Shown here piece by piece: positions 39,807 to 49,270 of a DNA stretch of 61,628 bases. Both the position numbers and the translations under genes were made by a program. Under the pieces are notes generated by a model. That model was not told the origin of the DNA. It made no database searches and saw nothing but the letters and a program-made list of their open reading frames with translations. The stretch is from Candidatus Schmidhempelia bombi str. Bimp (GTDB lineage Bacteria > Pseudomonadota > Gammaproteobacteria > Enterobacterales > Orbaceae): positions 1 through 61,628 of the forward strand of contig NZ_AWGA01000057.1 in the NCBI RefSeq assembly GCF_000471645.3, written 5' to 3'. Numbering within the stretch: position 1 is the stretch's first letter; each line of letters begins with the position of its first letter.

Positions 39807-40691
39807 TTAGTTATTTTTTTTACCTGTAATACGACACCATTCTTCTAAATCTATAACAGGATCTAAAGAAAAATCATCCATATAGGCTTTACAAACAGGT
39901 TGTGATTGAGATGATAAAATACCTGATAAACCAAGTAGGCCTTTTGCTTTTACACGTGCCGATATCTGCGGAGCAAGCTCTTTTAGAGGTCCTGCAAGGA
40001 TATTTGCTACCACAATATCAGCTTGTATGTCATCGGTTAGATCTTTTGGTAGGTAAAGGGTTAATTTATCATCTACTTGATTGCGTTTAGCATTGTCTAA
40101 GCTGGCTTGTAATGCTTGCGGATCAATATCAATACCAATTGCCGCTTTAGCGCCTAATTTTAAGGCCGCAATAGCAAGGATCCCAGATCCACAACCATAG
40201 TCAATAACGGTTTTTCCTGCAAGATCAAGGCTGTCTAACCACGATAGACATAAGGCGGTGGTTGGGTGGGTTCCCGTACCAAAGGCCAAACCTGGATCTA
40301 ACATCACGTTAACAGCACTGGGATCAGGGATGTCTCGCCAACTTGGGCAGATCCATAAACGTTCACCAAATTTAAGCGGATGAAAGTTATCCATCCATTC
40401 CCGCTCCCAATCTTTATCTTCTAGTTGCTCAAGTTTGTAAGTGGTCGTCTCATTAAAAAAGGGCGCAGCAATTAATGCTGAAATTAAATCATCGGTATCT
40501 GTTTCTGCATCAAATAAACCGATTACATCGGTGTTACCCCATAATGGTGTTTCCCCAAGTTGTGGTTCAAAAATTGGTACATCATAAGTATCTTGAAATG
40601 TCACTGACAGGGCACCAATATCTGAAAGCCAATCACTTAATGACTCAGCTTGTTTATCGGTCGTATTAATTTTTAATTGAATCCAAGGCAT
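39807..40691 (-). CDS. prmA: Ribosomal protein L11 methyltransferase PrmA
   Basis: SAM-dependent trimethylation of L11. The 294 residues (E. coli: 293) comprise an N-terminal L11-recognition domain beginning [20 protein letters not shown], a linker, and a Rossmann methyltransferase domain with [34 protein letters not shown] and the NPPY-type replacement [10 protein letters not shown]. It follows panF by five bases on the minus strand, the conserved panF-prmA order. Confidence 0.97.
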   Translation of the reverse strand: MPWIQLKINTTDKQAESLSDWLSDIGALSVTFQDTYDVPIFEPQLGETPLWGNTDVIGLFDAETDTDDLISALIAAPFFNETTTYKLEQLEDKDWEREWMDNFHPLKFGERLWICPSWRDIPDPSAVNVMLDPGLAFGTGTHPTTALCLSWLDSLDLAGKTVIDYGCGSGILAIAALKLGAKAAIGIDIDPQALQASLDNAKRNQVDDKLTLYLPKDLTDDIQADIVVANILAGPLKELAPQISARVKAKGLLGLSGILSSQSQPVCKAYMDDFSLDPVIDLEEWCRITGKKNN

Positions 40692-40696
40692 TTTTA

Positions 40697-42133
40697 CTAA
40701 CTCTGTTTATTTAATGAATTACCTATTACAAATGCAATTAGGCCAATGAGTAACGTTGGGACGATAGCGTGAAAGCCTAATATTTTTATATCCAGGCTGG
40801 ATAAAGTAATGTAACTAACCGCACCACTAATCATAGATGCAAGGGCTCCAGTTGCATTAGCTTTCTCCCAATATAAACCTAATACTAATGGCCATAAAAA
40901 GACGGCCTCTAGTCCGCCTAAGGCGAGAAGATTAAGCCAAACGATCATATTAGGTGGATTCCATGCGGTGATCAATAACAATATCCCTAAAGTTGTTGTG
41001 ATGACTACCGATAAATGAGTCAAATCTTGATCATCTATTTCTATTTCTGTTTTTGGTATAACACTAAGTAATAAATCTTTAATAATAACTGATGAAACTT
41101 GAAGTAATTGAGCATTGATTGTTGACATCACCGCAGCAAGTGGCGCAGCAATAAAAATACCAGCAGCAAATGGAGGTAATACATGAATAATTAATTGCGG
41201 TACGATTTGATCTGGTATAGTTAAATTAGGTAATATTGCCGGCCCTAAAGCACCCGCGAGATGCATCATCAACATAATAACTGAAACAATAATGGTACCG
41301 ATAATAATTCCTTGATGTAAAGCCTTGCTATCTTTATAAGCCATACATCGCACCGCAGTATAAGGTAAACCAATGACACCAAAACAGACTAATACCCAAA
41401 ATGAGGTCATAAAGGAAAAATCGAGGAAATTATCAGGACCGGTTGGCGTTAACAAAGCTGGATCAATATGGTTCAATGTTGAAACAATTTGATGAAGACC
41501 ACCGCCCGTATAAATAATCGCACCTAATAGTAAAATAGCACCTACTAACATCACCATACCTTGAAAAGCATCATTTAAAATGCTCGCACGAAAGCCGCCA
41601 AAAGCGGTATAAAATACGGTACTAATACCAAAAATAAGTAATCCTTTAAAATAAGGAATACCTGCTGCAGTTTCAAGCAAACGAGCCCCGCCAACAAATT
41701 GCACTGTCATGGCGCCAATAGATGCGACAATAATAGCAATACTGGCAAACCAAACCACACAACGGCTTTTATAATGAGCATATAACATATCACTAAGTGT
41801 AATTGCATTATATTTTCTAGCTAAAATTGCAAATTTCTTGCCTAAAACACCCAGCGATAGCATAACTGTTGGGACTTGAATCATGGCTAATAATACCCAA
41901 CCCAGTCCATATTTATAGGCAGCCCCTGGTCCACCAATAAAGGAACTTGCACCAATATAAGTTGCAGCCATGGTCATGGCTAATAAAAATCCCCCCATCG
42001 TTCTATTGCCAATAAAATATTCAGTCAATTGATCGGCAGATCGGCGTTTAAAATAAGCGTAGAATGACAGAGCAAAAACAAGAATTAAATATAAAATTAG
42101 TGGAATGATAATGTTAATATTCATAATGGTCAT
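40697..42133 (-). CDS. panF: Sodium/pantothenate symporter PanF
   Basis: Inner-membrane sodium:solute symporter family (SSS) protein importing pantothenate. The 478 residues have about 13 membrane segments, with the early [39 protein letters not shown] and [21 protein letters not shown] typical of PanF. Its ATG overlaps the yhdT stop by one base (TAATG), so translation is coupled. Confidence 0.95.
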   Translation of the reverse strand: MTIMNINIIIPLILYLILVFALSFYAYFKRRSADQLTEYFIGNRTMGGFLLAMTMAATYIGASSFIGGPGAAYKYGLGWVLLAMIQVPTVMLSLGVLGKKFAILARKYNAITLSDMLYAHYKSRCVVWFASIAIIVASIGAMTVQFVGGARLLETAAGIPYFKGLLIFGISTVFYTAFGGFRASILNDAFQGMVMLVGAILLLGAIIYTGGGLHQIVSTLNHIDPALLTPTGPDNFLDFSFMTSFWVLVCFGVIGLPYTAVRCMAYKDSKALHQGIIIGTIIVSVIMLMMHLAGALGPAILPNLTIPDQIVPQLIIHVLPPFAAGIFIAAPLAAVMSTINAQLLQVSSVIIKDLLLSVIPKTEIEIDDQDLTHLSVVITTTLGILLLITAWNPPNMIVWLNLLALGGLEAVFLWPLVLGLYWEKANATGALASMISGAVSYITLSSLDIKILGFHAIVPTLLIGLIAFVIGNSLNKQS

Positions 42134-42384
42134 TATTTGTTATTAGATTCAGATTTGATATCCAATGGAAGATCGACAAACATATATTTAACAATCAACC
42201 AGCATAGTAACGTAAAGAATAGGGGTAAATAAATACAAGATGCTTCAAACCAAAGAGGTAAACCTAATATTCCTGATCCATTACCTAATAGATAGGCTGA
42301 GGCTATCCATAATATAAGATAGACAATAGCTAGTATAAAAGCTATTTTGGCTTCTTTCTTTGCTTGTGTAAATTTTTTATCCAT
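42133..42384 (-). CDS. yhdT: Small membrane protein YhdT (DUF997)
   Basis: Eighty-three residues with two membrane helices and the family core FTQAKKEAKIAFILAIVYLILWIASAYL...GLPLWFEASCIYLPLFFTLLCWLIVKYMFVDLPLD. It always accompanies panF and is presumed to assist it, but no function is proven. First gene of the yhdT-panF-prmA unit; accB-accC, which precede it in E. coli, are absent here. Confidence 0.92.
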   Translation of the reverse strand: MDKKFTQAKKEAKIAFILAIVYLILWIASAYLLGNGSGILGLPLWFEASCIYLPLFFTLLCWLIVKYMFVDLPLDIKSESNNK

Positions 42385-42951
42385 AATGATTATTGCTGTT
42401 AATTAAAGTCGATATTAGTGCAGAGGCGCTGTTATGTGAACAATAGCTACTCATACTTCATTAATAAGGAACTCGCATTTTACACAAAAATGTAATTTGT
42501 ACAAAATTTATCTGGTTTAGCGTTTTAATACAGGGTATATCTTAAATATTTATAGTCATTATTACCCACAATGAGTGCTATCAGTAATTACATTTTAATT
42601 TTATTTACTACTTTAAGTTGTTTAAACTATTAAATGATATACATTTATTGGTACAAGGTCTATCGGTGCTTAAATAATATAAAATATTTAATAGAGAAAA
42701 TGGCTGAGTTCTATTATTAAGACTATTTTAGTCACTTTAAATAATGTTTTATCATTATTCTAGTAGAACTTTATCCATTTTTCGGTATAATAACGCGCAC
42801 CCACGTTACAACAATGTTTTCCCAACATTGTTTTATATTTGGTAAATTGACTCGAAGGGGTTGATACCTAAATAAAAAGTGTAAATAAATCAGATAACTA
42901 CTTTTGATTTATTAACGTGAGATTAATTATTGAAATTGGATAAATCATAGA
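42385..42951. other. 567-base divergent region (yhdT / rplM) with rplM leader
   Basis: Contains a consensus TATAAT (42786-42791) followed by GCGCGC-rich bases and a roughly 150-base rplM leader. Two stems lie in the leader: AACAATGTT-ttccc-AACATTGTT (42810-42832) and AATAAATCA/TGATTTATT (42884-42892/42905-42913). E. coli L13 represses translation from a structured rplM leader, so these may serve the same role. The yhdT-proximal half shows nothing clear. Confidence 0.55.
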
Positions 42952-43380
42952 ATGAAAACTTTTTCAGCTAAACCAGAAACAGTAAAACGCGACTGGTATG
43001 TTGTTGATGCGACAGGTAAAACATTAGGTCGCTTAGCAACCGAAATCGCTAGCCGTTTACGCGGTAAGCATAAAGCAGAATATACCCCACATGTTGATAC
43101 CGGTGATTACATCGTCGTGATTAACGCAGAGAAAGTAGCCGTAACTGGCAAAAAACGTACTGATAAAGTCTATTACCGTTATTCAGGGTATATTGGTGGT
43201 CTTAAAGAAGCGACTTTTAATGAAATGATTGAACGTCATCCAGAAAGAGTTATTGAGATTGCTGTAAAAGGCATGTTGCCAAAAGGTCCTCTTGGTCGTG
43301 CAATGTATCGTAAACTAAAAGTTTACGCAGGTAGCGAACACAATCATGCGGCGCAACAACCGCAAGTATTGGATATTTAA
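42952..43380 (+). CDS. rplM: Ribosomal protein L13
   Basis: Early-assembly large-subunit protein. The 142 residues (E. coli: 142) read [52 protein letters not shown] with the terminal AQQPQVLDI. It is 12 bases upstream of rpsI, the universal rplM-rpsI pair, and probably autoregulated through the leader described upstream. Confidence 0.98.
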   Translation: MKTFSAKPETVKRDWYVVDATGKTLGRLATEIASRLRGKHKAEYTPHVDTGDYIVVINAEKVAVTGKKRTDKVYYRYSGYIGGLKEATFNEMIERHPERVIEIAVKGMLPKGPLGRAMYRKLKVYAGSEHNHAAQQPQVLDI

Positions 43381-43392
43381 GGGGATAGAAAG

Positions 43393-43785
43393 ATGGCTGA
43401 GAATCAATATTACGGTACAGGTCGCCGCAAAAGTTCATCTGCTCGTGTGTTTATTAAACCGGGTAGTGGGAATATCGTTATCAACAAACGCAGTTTAGAT
43501 CAATATTTTGGGCGTGATACTGCTCGTATGGTGGTTATGCAACCGTTAGAGTTAGTGGAAATGACAGATAAACTTGATCTTTATATTACCGTTACTGGTG
43601 GTGGTATTTCTGGTCAAGCAGGTGCAATCCGTCACGGTATTACTCGTGCATTAATGGAATATGATGAAACATTACGTCCAGCATTACGTCAAGCAGGTTT
43701 TGTTACTCGTGATGCGCGTAAAGTTGAACGTAAGAAAGTGGGTTTACGCAAAGCGCGTCGTCGTCCACAATTTTCAAAACGTTAA
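43393..43785 (+). CDS. rpsI: Ribosomal protein S9
   Basis: Small-subunit protein whose C-terminal tail contacts P-site tRNA. The 130 residues (E. coli: 130) include [21 protein letters not shown] and the basic tail [16 protein letters not shown]. It follows rplM and precedes a strong terminator. Confidence 0.98.
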   Translation: MAENQYYGTGRRKSSSARVFIKPGSGNIVINKRSLDQYFGRDTARMVVMQPLELVEMTDKLDLYITVTGGGISGQAGAIRHGITRALMEYDETLRPALRQAGFVTRDARKVERKKVGLRKARRRPQFSKR

Positions 43786-43804
43786 TTCTATTTTATGCAT
43801 TAGG

Positions 43805-43830
43805 AAAACCCAGCAATTGCTGGGTTTTTT
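43805..43830 (+). terminator. Terminator after rpsI
   Basis: AAAACCCAGC (43805-43814), loop AATT, GCTGGGTTTT (43819-43828) and then TTC-TTTTT. Textbook intrinsic terminator. Confidence 0.93.
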
Positions 43831-43948
43831 CTTTTTGGTCGTAAAAGATCTTTATTAAAAAGAGATATTTTTTACAAATTTGTTTATCAATTTGTTAGAA
43901 TAGAATAAATCTTTAATAATTCAGTTTTGTACTATATTTGGAGTTGGC

Positions 43949-44584
43949 ATGGCTGTTGCTGTTAATAAACGTTCGGTAATGACACTTTTTTCTGATTCAA
44001 GTAATATCTATGGTCATCAAATTCGTTTGGTGTTAGCAGAAAAAGGCGTCACCGCAGAAGTAGAGGTAGTTGAAGCTAATCATTTACCACAAGAATTACT
44101 GGATTTAAATCCGTATGGAACAATTCCAACGTTAATTGATCGTGATTTAACATTATTTGAACCACATATCACTCTAGAATATCTTGATGAGCGTTTTCCT
44201 CATCCACCATTAATGCCTGTCTATCCGATAGCTAGAGCGCAAGCACGCTTGGTTATGTATCGCATTCGTCGTGAATGGTATACGGCTTATGAAACTATCA
44301 TTAAATCATCGCAATCGGCTGAAGCTGCCGCTGCTCGTAAGACATTACAGGATGATTTAACGGCCATTTCGGCACTATTTAAAGAAAAGCCATATTTTAT
44401 GAGTGATGACTTTAGTTTAAATGATTGCTATATGGCACCGTTATTATGGCGTTTACCACTACTTGATGTCAGTTTACCTAAGGTAGCAGAAAAAAACTTA
44501 TTGCCCTATATGAAAAGACTATTTGATCGACCTGCATTTGTTGAATCTTTATCCGAAGAAGAGAAAAAATTGAGGGTTTTATAA
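43949..44584 (+). CDS. sspA: Stringent starvation protein A
   Basis: RNA polymerase-associated, GST-fold transcription factor for stationary-phase and acid survival. The 211 residues (E. coli: 212) start MAVAVNKRSVMTLFSDSSNIYGHQIRLVLAEKGV and keep the LEYLDERFPHPPLMPVYPI surface. Own ribosome site TTGGAG. sspB begins one base after its stop. In E. coli the pair also follows rplM-rpsI. Confidence 0.97.
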   Translation: MAVAVNKRSVMTLFSDSSNIYGHQIRLVLAEKGVTAEVEVVEANHLPQELLDLNPYGTIPTLIDRDLTLFEPHITLEYLDERFPHPPLMPVYPIARAQARLVMYRIRREWYTAYETIIKSSQSAEAAAARKTLQDDLTAISALFKEKPYFMSDDFSLNDCYMAPLLWRLPLLDVSLPKVAEKNLLPYMKRLFDRPAFVESLSEEEKKLRVL

Positions 44585-44585
44585 A

Positions 44586-45005
44586 ATGGATATGTCGCCA
44601 GACAAGCTTTTACCGAAAAGACCTTATCTTTTTCGGGCTTTATATGACTGGATCATTGATAATGAATTGACTCCGCAAATTGTAGTTAATGCATCACGAC
44701 ATGGCGTCAATGTGCCACGAGAATATGTTAAAGATGAGCAAATTATATTAAATATTGCCCCTCATGCGGTTGGACAATTTGTTATGAATAATGAAGCCAT
44801 TGAATTTAATGCTAGATTTAATGGTGTTATGCAAGCGATTTATATTCCCATGGCAGCCATTGAAGCTCTCTATGCCCGTGAAAATAACGAAGGATTAGGA
44901 TTTCCGCCTGAGTTGTACTACGAACAACAAGCGATTAACGTCGCTGTTGAAGAAGCGCCATCAACACAACCTAAACCGAAACCTGCATTTAAAATTGTAA
45001 AATAA
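44586..45005 (+). CDS. sspB: ClpXP adaptor SspB
   Basis: Delivers ssrA-tagged proteins to ClpXP. The 139 residues consist of the substrate-binding domain (LLPKRPYLFRALYDWIIDNELTPQIVVNA...IILNIAPHAVGQFVMNNEAIEFNARF), a shortened linker compared with E. coli (165), and a C-terminal ClpX-docking motif AFKIVK corresponding to ALRVVK. It is translationally adjacent to sspA. Confidence 0.95.
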   Translation: MDMSPDKLLPKRPYLFRALYDWIIDNELTPQIVVNASRHGVNVPREYVKDEQIILNIAPHAVGQFVMNNEAIEFNARFNGVMQAIYIPMAAIEALYARENNEGLGFPPELYYEQQAINVAVEEAPSTQPKPKPAFKIVK

Positions 45006-45013
45006 TTAAAGTC

Positions 45014-45045
45014 ATGGCTATTATGGACATCATCATAATAGCTAT
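45014..45045 (+). other. Hairpin between sspB and crcB
   Basis: ATGGCTATTATG (45014-45025), 8-base loop, CATAATAGCTAT (45034-45045), 12 pairs with one G-T. No T run follows, but GGGGGA (the crcB ribosome site area) lies 4-10 bases downstream. It may end sspAB transcripts or mask crcB. It does not match the fluoride riboswitch pattern. Confidence 0.5.
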
Positions 45046-45065
45046 ATGTTGGGGGAATCGTTGGC

Positions 45066-45434
45066 ATGATGTTATTGATGGTCGCTATTGGTGGTGCGAT
45101 CGGTTCAGTATTACGTTATTTAACCTCAAATTGGAGCACATCCTATTTTGGGATAGGATTTCCGCTGGGTACGTTGGTGGTTAATGTGATAGGCTCCTTT
45201 TTCATTGGCTTACTCTTTTCCTTGATTGAACGTCATACCTTGATTTCAAGTTATTGGCGTCCTTTTGTTAGTGTTGGTTTGATTGGTGGATTTACGACAT
45301 TTTCCACCTTTTCTTTAGATACACTGCTATTCATTATACAAGCTGAATACTATAAAGCATGTCTCAATGTCGTATTGAATTTGTCATTGGGCATCTTGGC
45401 GGTAACGATCGGATATATTATTCTTAAGCCTTAA
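45066..45434 (+). CDS. crcB: Fluoride channel CrcB/Fluc
   Basis: Dimeric dual-topology fluoride channel that lowers cytoplasmic fluoride. The 122 residues have four membrane helices with GGAIGSVLRYL, GTLVVNVIGSFFIG (the Asn and central region) and the Phe-box/sodium-site GGFTTFSTFS. Start is ATG 45066 or the in-frame ATG 45069. It follows sspB by 60 bases and converges on rnb. Confidence 0.95.
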   Translation: MMLLMVAIGGAIGSVLRYLTSNWSTSYFGIGFPLGTLVVNVIGSFFIGLLFSLIERHTLISSYWRPFVSVGLIGGFTTFSTFSLDTLLFIIQAEYYKACLNVVLNLSLGILAVTIGYIILKP

Positions 45435-45444
45435 AAGGGATAGC

Positions 45445-45469
45445 GCGGCAATCTATTTTATATTGCCGC
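45445..45469. terminator. Bidirectional terminator, crcB / rnb
   Basis: GCGGCAAT (45445-45452), 9-base loop, ATTGCCGC (45462-45469) between convergent genes. Eight perfect GC-rich pairs with modest T tracts. Confidence 0.7.
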
Positions 45470-45480
45470 AACTTGTGTGT

Positions 45481-47427
45481 TTACTCTTCTGTGATAAGTG
45501 GACTTTGATAACTGACAATGATTTTTTGGTTTTCTATTTTCACCTCATGTAAGGTGATAGATATAAGATCAGTAACACTAAAGATAATGTGTTGTTTAAC
45601 TTTTATATACCCCTCTTCTAAATTGATTTCAATTGCCTCACGTTTCGCATCGATTAATGACGTAGGTAGAAACGCGTAAGCACCATTATCAATTAACCTG
45701 ACTTTAGCACCACCTTTATTAATATCAACGACTTCAGCTTGATATTGATGACCTAAATATTTGCTCAAATATTGGCAATAGAGATGATTGGCTAAATCGC
45801 GTTCGGCAAATCGTTGTAATTTTCGTTGCTCGCTGAGGTTTTTAAGTATGGCTATATCCGGTTTCTTATCATCGTGCTGTTGAATACTATTCTTTAATAA
45901 CCGATGATTGATTAAATCACTGTATTTACGTAAGGGAGAGGTCCACGTTGCGTAAAGCTCAAAACCTAAGCCAAAATGGGGCGCCATATCTAATGCATAT
46001 TCGGCTGGTGAGTGAAAACGTAAGAGTTTGGTTTTAATATAGGGTTTTTCATGAATGATTTGGCGTAATGCGCGATAACCATCTAGTGTCATTAAACGTT
46101 CTTTATCAAATTCAGTAATGCCGTTATCTTTGAGTAGTTTTACTATACTATCTAAATGTTTGGTCATAAAACCACTATGAGTATTAAACACAGCAAAACC
46201 AAGTTGTTGTTTTAGATGATGAGCAAAAGCCTGATTAGCCAAAATCATGGCTTCTTCAACCATTTGATGAGCTATTCGGTGCTCTTCTTTTATAATATCA
46301 ATGACTTGTTTATTATCGTTCAAGATAAATCGATAATCATTTTTATCATCGAACAACAAAGCGAAATTTTTTCGCCACTGAATGCGTAATTTAGCTAATT
46401 GAGCCAATAAATGTAATTGATGTGTAATTGCTAATGGCGCAGGTGCCGAGGTTATCTTATCTTCAAGATAATCAGATACGGTGGAGTAATCTAACTTAGC
46501 TTTCGATTGGATCCAAGCGGTAGAAAAATTAGGCGATCCAACTAGATGACCTTCTATATCGACAGTTAAATGGCAGAGCACAGCTGGGCGTATTTCATTT
46601 AATTTTAATGAGCACAAGTCTTCAACAATCTCTGTCGGTAACATAGGTACCGTAAAATCAGGTAGATAAGTCGTAAACAACCGTTGGCGTGCAATATTAT
46701 CTAAGTCACTATCCGGTAAGACATAAGCGCTAGGATCGGCGATAGCTACAGTGAGCTCAAATTGACCATTAGGTTGTGTTTGCAAATAAATAGCATCATC
46801 CATATCTTGTGTTTGTTTACTGTCAATGGTAAAAAAATCAAGATGAGTAAGATCTTGTCGCGTATTGTCATTGGATATGACTAGCGGTTTTGCATAGTCT
46901 GGCGCAGACCTAGGTAATTGGTAACGTGCTAATGTGATTAACCACATAGCTAAAGGATCAGTTACGGTCGTAATAAATTCGGTAATTTCAGCTAAAAAGT
47001 ATGGATGATTATCTTTTAAGGGATGTGAAATTAATTTAGCAACGACCCAATCTCCAGATTGCCATTCATGATCAATAGCCTGATTGACATTTGCTTTAAT
47101 GGCGACATTTATATTAGGATAACAAGGATAAATCACCAATGAATTATCGATAAACTCTACGCGAGCAATAAAACGACTTAATGCGCTTTCAGTCACTGTC
47201 TCTGGATTAAATTGTTGTTTATCCCTCTTCGTTTCTAGGATACCCGCAACCCGATCACCAGGTAGTAATTTTTTCATTTTCGCTACTGGTATAAAATAAT
47301 TTTTTTTATTGTCCAGCTCTAAAAAGCCAAACCCTTTTTCATGGGCTTTTACTGTACCTTCAATACGTGGAATTGCTTGATGTAATTGTTGTTTTAGTTG
47401 AGCAAGTAATGGATTATTTTGAAACAT
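45481..47427 (-). CDS. rnb: Exoribonuclease II
   Basis: Processive 3'-to-5' hydrolytic RNase that degrades single-stranded RNA. The 648 residues (E. coli: 644) start MFQNNPLLAQLKQQLHQAIPRIEGTVKAHEKGFGFLELD. The two cold-shock domains come first, then the RNB domain with DSKQTQDMDDAIYL (catalytic aspartates) and YATWTSPLRKYSDLINHR, and a C-terminal S1 domain. The gene stands alone on the minus strand, divergent from purE. Confidence 0.96.
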   Translation of the reverse strand: MFQNNPLLAQLKQQLHQAIPRIEGTVKAHEKGFGFLELDNKKNYFIPVAKMKKLLPGDRVAGILETKRDKQQFNPETVTESALSRFIARVEFIDNSLVIYPCYPNINVAIKANVNQAIDHEWQSGDWVVAKLISHPLKDNHPYFLAEITEFITTVTDPLAMWLITLARYQLPRSAPDYAKPLVISNDNTRQDLTHLDFFTIDSKQTQDMDDAIYLQTQPNGQFELTVAIADPSAYVLPDSDLDNIARQRLFTTYLPDFTVPMLPTEIVEDLCSLKLNEIRPAVLCHLTVDIEGHLVGSPNFSTAWIQSKAKLDYSTVSDYLEDKITSAPAPLAITHQLHLLAQLAKLRIQWRKNFALLFDDKNDYRFILNDNKQVIDIIKEEHRIAHQMVEEAMILANQAFAHHLKQQLGFAVFNTHSGFMTKHLDSIVKLLKDNGITEFDKERLMTLDGYRALRQIIHEKPYIKTKLLRFHSPAEYALDMAPHFGLGFELYATWTSPLRKYSDLINHRLLKNSIQQHDDKKPDIAILKNLSEQRKLQRFAERDLANHLYCQYLSKYLGHQYQAEVVDINKGGAKVRLIDNGAYAFLPTSLIDAKREAIEINLEEGYIKVKQHIIFSVTDLISITLHEVKIENQKIIVSYQSPLITEE

Positions 47428-47602
47428 GATATCGTACTTAATTAGGCAAATTGATGTATTAATTTTAACATAATTTTATTATTTTGGCGGTAAATGTTAC
47501 ACAGGTACTTTTTTATATGATAGTGCTCCTATCTATTTACTTTTATAAATATAGATACGAATAACATGGTGACTACAGCTTGGTGCTGAGATAGCTATTT
47601 TT

Positions 47603-47632
47603 ATTTGTTATCTATAATTTGTTATCTATAAT
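47603..47632 (+). promoter_or_regulatory. purE promoter with tandem 14-bp repeat
   Basis: ATTTGTTATCTATA occurs twice head to tail (47603-47616, 47617-47630), creating two TATAAT boxes (47613-47618 and 47627-47632). For the second, TTGTTA (47605-47610) sits 16 bases upstream as a fair -35. Transcription would start near 47639, 25 bases before the purE ATG. No PurR-type ACGCAAACGTTTGCGT site is visible nearby. Confidence 0.55.
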
Positions 47633-47663
47633 AGTAACCATTATTTTTTTATGTGAGGCTATT

Positions 47664-48164
47664 ATGTCTAGCAGTATAGAACACATCGCTATTGTTATGG
47701 GATCAAAAAGTGATTGGTCAACAATGCGTTATGCAGCAGATATGCTTGATATTCTATTTATACCTTATCATGTTGAAATTATTTCTGCTCATCGGACTCC
47801 AGACAAACTTTTTTATTTTGCTGAACAAGCTAAACATCGCGGTTTTAAGGTGATAATTGCTGGTGCAGGTGGTGCAGCGCATCTGCCTGGTATGTTAGCG
47901 GCCAAAACGTTAATACCTGTGTTAGGTGTTCCTATTCATACCTCAGCGTTAAGTGGTCTTGATAGTTTATATTCGATTGTACAGATGCCAAAAGGTATTC
48001 CTGTTGGTACATTAGCTATCGGGCAAACTGGTGCGATAAACGCCGCTTTACTTGCGGCTCAAATCTTAGCTATTAATGACGATAAGATTCATATAGCTCT
48101 GACCCAATGGCGTCAACAACAAACCAATGAGGTTTTGGCTAATTCTAATCCTCGTATTGATTAG
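47664..48164 (+). CDS. purE: N5-CAIR mutase PurE
   Basis: Converts N5-carboxyaminoimidazole ribonucleotide to CAIR in purine synthesis. I take ATG 47664 ([18 protein letters not shown]), with TGAGG upstream, giving 166 residues (E. coli: 169); the longer frame from 47619 overlaps the promoter repeats. Motifs [16 protein letters not shown] and [14 protein letters not shown] are present. purK follows after 23 bases. Confidence 0.96.
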   Translation: MSSSIEHIAIVMGSKSDWSTMRYAADMLDILFIPYHVEIISAHRTPDKLFYFAEQAKHRGFKVIIAGAGGAAHLPGMLAAKTLIPVLGVPIHTSALSGLDSLYSIVQMPKGIPVGTLAIGQTGAINAALLAAQILAINDDKIHIALTQWRQQQTNEVLANSNPRID

Positions 48165-48187
48165 CCATTAATCAAAAAGGAATAATT

Positions 48188-49255
48188 ATGAAATCAGTTT
48201 GCGTTATAGGTAATGGTCAATTAGGTAAAATGTTAAGGCAAGCAGGAGAACCATTAGGTATATCAGTTTATACTCTTGGGCAGGATGATAAACTTGAAAA
48301 TGTTCCTTATCATCAATCGATTATTACTGCGGAAATTGAACGATGGCCAGATACGGAATTAACCCGTGTGTTATCTCGTCATCCACATTTTATTAATCAA
48401 GACATTTTTCCACTTATTGCTGATAGGCTGACGCAAAAACAACTTCTTGAGCAATTAAATTTACCAACAGCAGCATGGCAATTACTGGATAATCCACAAC
48501 AATGGAAAGCGATATTTCAACAATTAGGTGATACAGTCATCGTAAAACGACGAACAGGTGGTTACGATGGCCGCGGACAATGGCGGATAGCGATTGAAGA
48601 TAAAATTGACTTACCAAGTGATATTTATCAGTCGGCGATTGTTGAATCAACGATTAAATTTGATCAAGAAATTGCATTGGTTGGTGCGCGTAATCAACAC
48701 GGAAAATGTGTTTTTTATCCTATTACGCATAATTTACATCAGGAAGGTATATTGAAAACCAGTATTGCCCATTCTTATATTTCTAATCATTGGCAAATTC
48801 AAGCAGAACAGATGTTAACTACGATCATGAGCCATTTATCTTATGTGGGAGTGATGGCGATGGAGTGTTTTGTCGTTGGCGATCGATTACTGATTAATGA
48901 ACTTGCACCACGGGTGCATAATAGTGGGCATTGGACACAAAATGGTGCCTCTATAAGTCAGTTTGAATTACATTTACGCGCGATTCTTGATCTACCTATG
49001 CCTAACCTGATTGTACCCACTTCGACAGTAATGATTAATTTGATAGGCATTCCATTAAATTACCAATGGCTTAAGTTATCATGCCTGCATTTACATTGGT
49101 ATGACAAACAAGTTAGAGCAGGTAGAAAAGTGGGTCATATAAATTTAGTTCATCAAAATGCGATGGAAATTCAAACTGCTTTATTCCATTTAGCAAAATT
49201 ATTACCCCGTGATTATCAATCCACTATAACTTGGGTCATTAGGCAATTAACTTAA
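48188..49255 (+). CDS. purK: N5-CAIR synthase PurK
   Basis: ATP- and bicarbonate-dependent carboxylation of AIR. ATP-grasp protein of 355 residues (E. coli: 355) with the N-terminal GNGQLGKMLRQAGEPLGI, the ATP loop KRRTGGYDGRGQWRI and ELAPRVHNSGHWTQNGASISQFE. It forms the purEK operon; dgt begins 15 bases later, so all three may be co-transcribed. Confidence 0.96.
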   Translation: MKSVCVIGNGQLGKMLRQAGEPLGISVYTLGQDDKLENVPYHQSIITAEIERWPDTELTRVLSRHPHFINQDIFPLIADRLTQKQLLEQLNLPTAAWQLLDNPQQWKAIFQQLGDTVIVKRRTGGYDGRGQWRIAIEDKIDLPSDIYQSAIVESTIKFDQEIALVGARNQHGKCVFYPITHNLHQEGILKTSIAHSYISNHWQIQAEQMLTTIMSHLSYVGVMAMECFVVGDRLLINELAPRVHNSGHWTQNGASISQFELHLRAILDLPMPNLIVPTSTVMINLIGIPLNYQWLKLSCLHLHWYDKQVRAGRKVGHINLVHQNAMEIQTALFHLAKLLPRDYQSTITWVIRQLT

Positions 49256-49270
49256 TGGTAGATACGACTT

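Noticed and set aside
45006-45065. Fluoride riboswitch before crcB.
   Set aside because: Only a simple hairpin is present; the GGNGATGG...ACC pseudoknot pattern is not visible.
47428-47663. PurR operator before purE.
   Set aside because: No ACGCAAACGTTTGCGT-like sequence was found; only the tandem -10 repeat stands out.
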